The notes below the pieces were generated by a model. It saw only the letters and a list, made by a program, of their open reading frames with translations. It was not told the DNA's origin and did no database searches. A stretch of 64,000 bases of DNA, from NCBI GenBank assembly GCA_964446655.1, contig CAYUPL010000014.1, positions 1-64,000 on the forward strand. The letters are read 5' to 3'. Made by a program: the position numbers and the translations under genes. Origin of the DNA: Desulfopila_A sp964446655 (GTDB lineage Bacteria; Desulfobacterota; Desulfobulbia; Desulfobulbales; Desulfocapsaceae). Each line of letters begins with the position of its first letter. The first letter of the stretch is position 1. Shown here in pieces: positions 61,512-64,000 of the stretch.

Positions 61512-61901
61512 TCACATTTCTTCAAGAGCAAGTGTAACCATTTCCCTCACTTGGGGACTGGGGTCCTTCTGCATTTTTGTGATCAGCCGTTTCGCCTCGT
61601 CGGTTCCGATTATCCCGAGAATGCCGATGGCTTCACCTCTGATGAGTGCCGACTCATTGGCAAGAGCCCTTTCGAGAGAGGGCACGGCGCGCGCCGAGAG
61701 GCATGGTTTGAGTGCGCCCAGCTCTTCAAAAAGAAGAGTGAGTCCGAGTCGGACGCTGAAGCGCTCGTCCTGGAGCAGCTCGCCTGTCCAGTCAAAGTAC
61801 TGCGGTTCTTTTCTGAACATGGAAACGATGTTGTCGACATAGCCCATTTCGAGGAAGTCACCAATGACTTTTTTCAGTTCAGTGTCGCTGACTCCGCTCA
61901 T
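61512..61901 (-). CDS. HEAT-repeat protein (129 aa)
   Basis: After MSGVSDTELKKVIGDFLEMG, repeated helical pairs appear: FSVRLGLTLLFEELGAL, SLERALANESALIRGEAIGIL and TKMQKDPSPQVREMVTLALEEM. These are HEAT/PBS-lyase-type repeats that bind proteins. Start at 61901 with a GAGGA ribosome site. It is followed by the small helical protein gene. Function unknown. The start is 11 bases after the LysE exporter stop, so the three may be one transcript. Confidence 0.8.
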   Translation of the reverse strand: MSGVSDTELKKVIGDFLEMGYVDNIVSMFRKEPQYFDWTGELLQDERFSVRLGLTLLFEELGALKPCLSARAVPSLERALANESALIRGEAIGILGIIGTDEAKRLITKMQKDPSPQVREMVTLALEEM

Positions 61902-61911
61902 GTTGCAGTCC

Positions 61912-62541
61912 TCATGTTGTCGTGCCGAGTGCGATGCCGGAGCCGATGAAAAGGGAAGCAAAAAGACGGCTTACAATTTTTTCAAGACGGCTGTTTTTCA
62001 CGCTGTGATGCGTTTTCGCGCTTATCCGGGCATAGAGAAAAAGACAGATAAAAGAATATGCCATGAAGGTCACCACGAGAATGGTAAACTGAGGGAGCAG
62101 GGCCGCCTGGTGGTCGATGAAATGGGGAAAGAGGGCGGTGGTGAAAGCGATGGCTTTGGGGTTGCTCAAGGCAACCATCAGTCCCTGGGAGTACATGGCC
62201 AACCGGCTTTTGTCATACCGCGGGGCAGTCTTGCCTGTGTCTGGTATTCGTGGGGAAAAGCCGTTTCTCCACAACTTGATACCAAGATAAACAAGATAGA
62301 GGGCTCCCAGCCCTTTGATGAGAGCAAAGGTTGTGGAGGAGTAGAGTACCAGTGCGCCGAGGCCCAGCACGGAACAAAGCGACATGAGAAACAGGCCGCT
62401 GACATTGCCTAAAATGGTAAAAACAATGCGGTTGCTGCTATACGTCATACTGTGTGTGGCAACCAGCAAAACAGCAGGTCCCGGTGTGATCGTCGCTACC
62501 AGGGCTATGGAAGAGAAGAGCAGCCAGGTTTCTAAATCCAT
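61912..62541 (-). CDS. LysE/RhtB family amino acid exporter (209 aa)
   Basis: An inner-membrane exporter of about six helices. The family start FSSIALVATITPGPAVLLVA (about residues 9-28, the TPGP motif) and later SNPKAIAFTTALFPHF (the NPK motif) are clear. Substrate is probably an amino acid or related small molecule; not determined. The ATG at 62541 has an AAGGA ribosome site at ten bases; a TTG three codons upstream is less likely. It leads into the HEAT-repeat gene. Intergenic repeats follow upstream. Confidence 0.9.
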   Translation of the reverse strand: MDLETWLLFSSIALVATITPGPAVLLVATHSMTYSSNRIVFTILGNVSGLFLMSLCSVLGLGALVLYSSTTFALIKGLGALYLVYLGIKLWRNGFSPRIPDTGKTAPRYDKSRLAMYSQGLMVALSNPKAIAFTTALFPHFIDHQAALLPQFTILVVTFMAYSFICLFLYARISAKTHHSVKNSRLEKIVSRLFASLFIGSGIALGTTT

Positions 62542-62715
62542 TGTTGACAATCCTTGAAAAAGACCTCATTGCCGAGGCTTTTTAAAATAATAAAAAGGCA
62601 TCACTTTTGGTGACTCAAGAGTGCTGTACCATACCCACGGCTTCTGCCTGTTTTGCCGCCAACGACTCATCTCTTTCTTATACATCAACTGTCGAAAAAA
62701 AGCACCTTGCTTCGC

Positions 62716-62756
62716 GCCTCGCGTCCACGGCAACCCCCGGCTGGTGAAAAATCCGG
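62716..62756. repeat. Dispersed 40-bp repeat, copy B
   Basis: GCCTCGCGTCCACGGCAACC, then a C-rich stretch and GGCTGGTGAAAAATCCGG. It matches copy A at 15755-15794. Here it is followed by a T run (CTTTTTTTGAGG). Confidence 0.7.
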
Positions 62757-62903
62757 CTTTTTTTGAGGTTGTAAGAAGAGAAAAGTGTCGTTATCCGCGG
62801 CAATGCCGTATTTTTTGAAAAAGAAGGGCGCTTTTTCCTTGGAGGCCGGGTATATTATTTTGTTCTTGATCTCACCGGAGGAATGGGGCCGGCGTCTGCC
62901 TTA

Positions 62904-63160
62904 TACGTTTCTGATTACGTATAATCCTCAGCCATGATCTCTTTATCCGGGAGACAGATCGGAGTCTGCGCTTACCTAAATTTTTCTAGGAAAGACTGAG
63001 GGGACTGATCGGAGTCTGCGCTTACCTTTTTTTCACGTTGTTTTGTGAAAATAAATCTGTCTCCCGTATTCGAAGAAGAAAAATAAAATCAGTCCCCTAG
63101 CTGCCGAGTCACTGGCAGCGTATGCGATTTGGCTGTGCTTCGTACGTAATCAGATACGAA
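62904..63160. repeat. Interlocked inverted and direct repeats (REP-like)
   Basis: Outer arms TACGTTTCTGATTACGTA (62904-62921) and TACGTAATCAGATACGAA (63143-63160), 16 of 18 complementary. Inside, CGGGAGACAGAT (62948-62959) is perfectly inverted at 63055-63066, and GGGGACTGAT (63000-63009) at 63088-63097. Both left arms run into an identical direct repeat of 21 bases starting GATCGGAGTCTGCGCTTACC (62957 and 63007), and both right arms are preceded by AAAATAAA. The order is left 1, left 2, right 1, right 2. Confidence 0.8.
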
Positions 63161-63290
63161 AATGTGTCTTGCGCGCAAACCACATTTACCCGAGCCCCTA
63201 TGTTGAAGGTGTTGAAGAAGGTTTGCCGACGCCGCTCCTCCGGGCTGGAGTTAAAAAAACCTGCAAATTTGGTTCCAGTGTGTCATGCAC

Positions 63291-63330
63291 TTTGGCATAA
63301 CTCGGCATAACGTGGGATAACGTAACATAA
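63291..63330. repeat. Four tandem decamers
   Basis: TTTGGCATAA, CTCGGCATAA, CGTGGGATAA and CGTAACATAA follow each other in exact 10-base steps. They end just before a GGAGGTGG purine run, 44 bases after the stop of the MobB-like gene in its reading direction. Confidence 0.6.
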
Positions 63331-63374
63331 GGAGGTGGTGGGTCTGTTCGTGGAAACCGCCTCCGCGAGCTGTG

Positions 63375-63992
63375 TCATGAAAGAGGCGCAGCGCTGTCGA
63401 GGTACCATCCTTTGAGGGCATCGTAACGGATTTCGTCCAGTTCGGCAAAACCGCTGCAGCCATCGGAGGTCACAATAAGATCGGCCTGTCGGAGTCGTTC
63501 CATGGCCCGTGGTTTGATTTTCCGGGCCATGTTTTTGATCATGACCAGCAAGCCGGGTCGGATAAATGCTCCCAGGCTGTTGGACTCACAGATCACCGCA
63601 GCAGGCATTTCAATCCGGCGGCGAAAAAGGTCAAAGCCGGTTTCGATTCCGCTGTCATCACTGCGAAGATAGAAGACGCGGGATGCACCGGCCCGCAGCA
63701 TTCTCGAGGTATCTTTATGGGTTTCGGGGCGGGTCTCTTCGAAAAGAAATTGAGCCGGCTCTGCCGGAGAGTGGTTGCCGTGGAAAATTTCTTCGTCCGG
63801 GTAAATCGCTGAAACTTTGAGGGCATATATCTGCTGCTCGACCGCGATCTTGGCAATGAGGCGGCAGATAAACTCGGTTTTGCCGACGTTGCGGCCGGTT
63901 CCTCCAACGATAAGGAGGTGGCTGTCTTGAAGCATGTGTATGAGATCGTTTGAAGGGTGATTAAACATTGAACCATTGATTCCGCTGCTCAC
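63375..63992 (-). CDS. P-loop protein, MobB-like (205 aa or longer; may start beyond the window)
   Basis: The P-loop is LIVGGTGRNVGKTEF (about residues 27-41 of the frame from 63992), as in MobB/CobQ-like nucleotide-binding proteins. The rest includes LKVSAIYPDEEIFHG, with the histidine and acidic residues, then KDTSRMLRAGASRVFYL, a region seen in MobB-type proteins, then VICESNSLGAFIRPG and LIVTSDGCSG. Start is uncertain: GTG at 63992, ATG at 63968 or 63935; the frame is open to the right edge, so the true start could lie outside. MobB proteins aid molybdopterin guanine dinucleotide synthesis, but this one is divergent and the role is only inferred. Confidence 0.6.
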   Translation of the reverse strand: MSSGINGSMFNHPSNDLIHMLQDSHLLIVGGTGRNVGKTEFICRLIAKIAVEQQIYALKVSAIYPDEEIFHGNHSPAEPAQFLFEETRPETHKDTSRMLRAGASRVFYLRSDDSGIETGFDLFRRRIEMPAAVICESNSLGAFIRPGLLVMIKNMARKIKPRAMERLRQADLIVTSDGCSGFAELDEIRYDALKGWYLDSAAPLS

Positions 63993-64000
63993 CTTATTGT

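Larger units (their letters stand above)
62542..63374. other. 833-bp repeat-rich intergenic region without a supported gene
   Basis: The region between the LysE exporter and the MobB-like gene holds the dispersed repeat (62716-62756), REP-like interlocked inverted repeats (62904-63160), a small hairpin CTGCC/GGCAG (63101-63118) and four tandem decamers (63291-63330). Short reading frames exist, but they are not supported by a ribosome site or family match. No transposase was seen. Confidence 0.7.

Noticed and set aside
62621..62818. 65-residue frame in the repeat-rich gap
   Set aside because: It is a translation of the dispersed repeat and has no ribosome site.
62948..63097. CRISPR array
   Set aside because: Only two direct repeats 50 bases apart, each tied to inverted arms, with no cas genes.

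Overview
This 64 kb window looks like the chromosome of an anaerobic, Gram-negative member of the Desulfobacterota, most likely a Desulfobulbales-type sulfate or sulfur metaboliser. That placement is inferred from the gene mix: a 1,404-residue 2-hydroxyacyl-CoA dehydratase activase, a methyl-accepting chemotaxis protein with a covalent haem site, a PFL/UPF0210 plus double-ACT gene pair, a lipoyl GcvH without its partners, an outer-membrane BamA with an extra N-terminal domain, and a cytochrome bd oxidase of the kind anaerobes use to scavenge oxygen. No rRNA, tRNA, CRISPR array, prophage or complete insertion sequence was seen. About 90% of the window is coding.

Layout. 0-6.2 kb (mostly minus): the start of a monofunctional prephenate dehydratase, a 1,052-residue membrane protein of unknown function, an MFS transporter and a DUF3943-type envelope protein. 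6.3-11.4 kb (minus): a BMP-type ABC importer operon (binding protein, two permeases, ATPase) with a Gpt-like purine phosphoribosyltransferase inserted in it, read as a purine uptake and salvage unit. 11.7-17.1 kb (plus): SLC13/RCK permease, REC-PAS-kinase-REC hybrid kinase, PduO-type cobalamin adenosyltransferase and an FNR-like flavoreductase. 17.2-20.2 kb: cydA-cydB followed by a 30-codon membrane microprotein. 20.3-24.2 kb: a HAD phosphatase, then the overlapping minus operon def-fmt-larC-pgpA. 24.4-31.2 kb: plsY, quinone oxidoreductase, gcvH, a response regulator, a MoxR ATPase/VWA pair and an M20 amidohydrolase. 31.3-36.2 kb: a ribbon-helix-helix-like protein with a palindromic promoter, and the giant activase. 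36.2-47.8 kb (minus): haem MCP, subtilisin-like protease, GlpQ-like protein lacking catalytic residues, yrfG, mfd and bamA. 48-54.8 kb: SDR epimerase, ComF-like protein, an isolated divergent dnaA, a methyltransferase, an oxygen-type protoporphyrinogen oxidase and a metallophosphoesterase. 55.1-58.9 kb (plus): htpG, a BamE-like lipoprotein, pcm and a VTT/YqaA membrane protein. 59-64 kb (mostly minus): PFL/ACT pair, a small coiled-coil protein, a HEAT-repeat protein, a LysE exporter, a repeat-rich gap and a MobB-like P-loop protein running to the window edge.

The main non-gene signals are a 147-bp imperfect palindrome upstream of htpG, an interlocked set of REP-like inverted repeats at 62.9-63.2 kb, four tandem decamers at 63.3 kb, a dispersed 40-bp repeat present at 15.8 and 62.7 kb, a perfect-stem terminator that abuts the mfd start codon, and palindromes around the promoter of the 31.36 kb gene. 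Starts of several genes were set downstream of the longest possible reading frame, using Shine-Dalgarno sites, signal peptides or the family N terminus.
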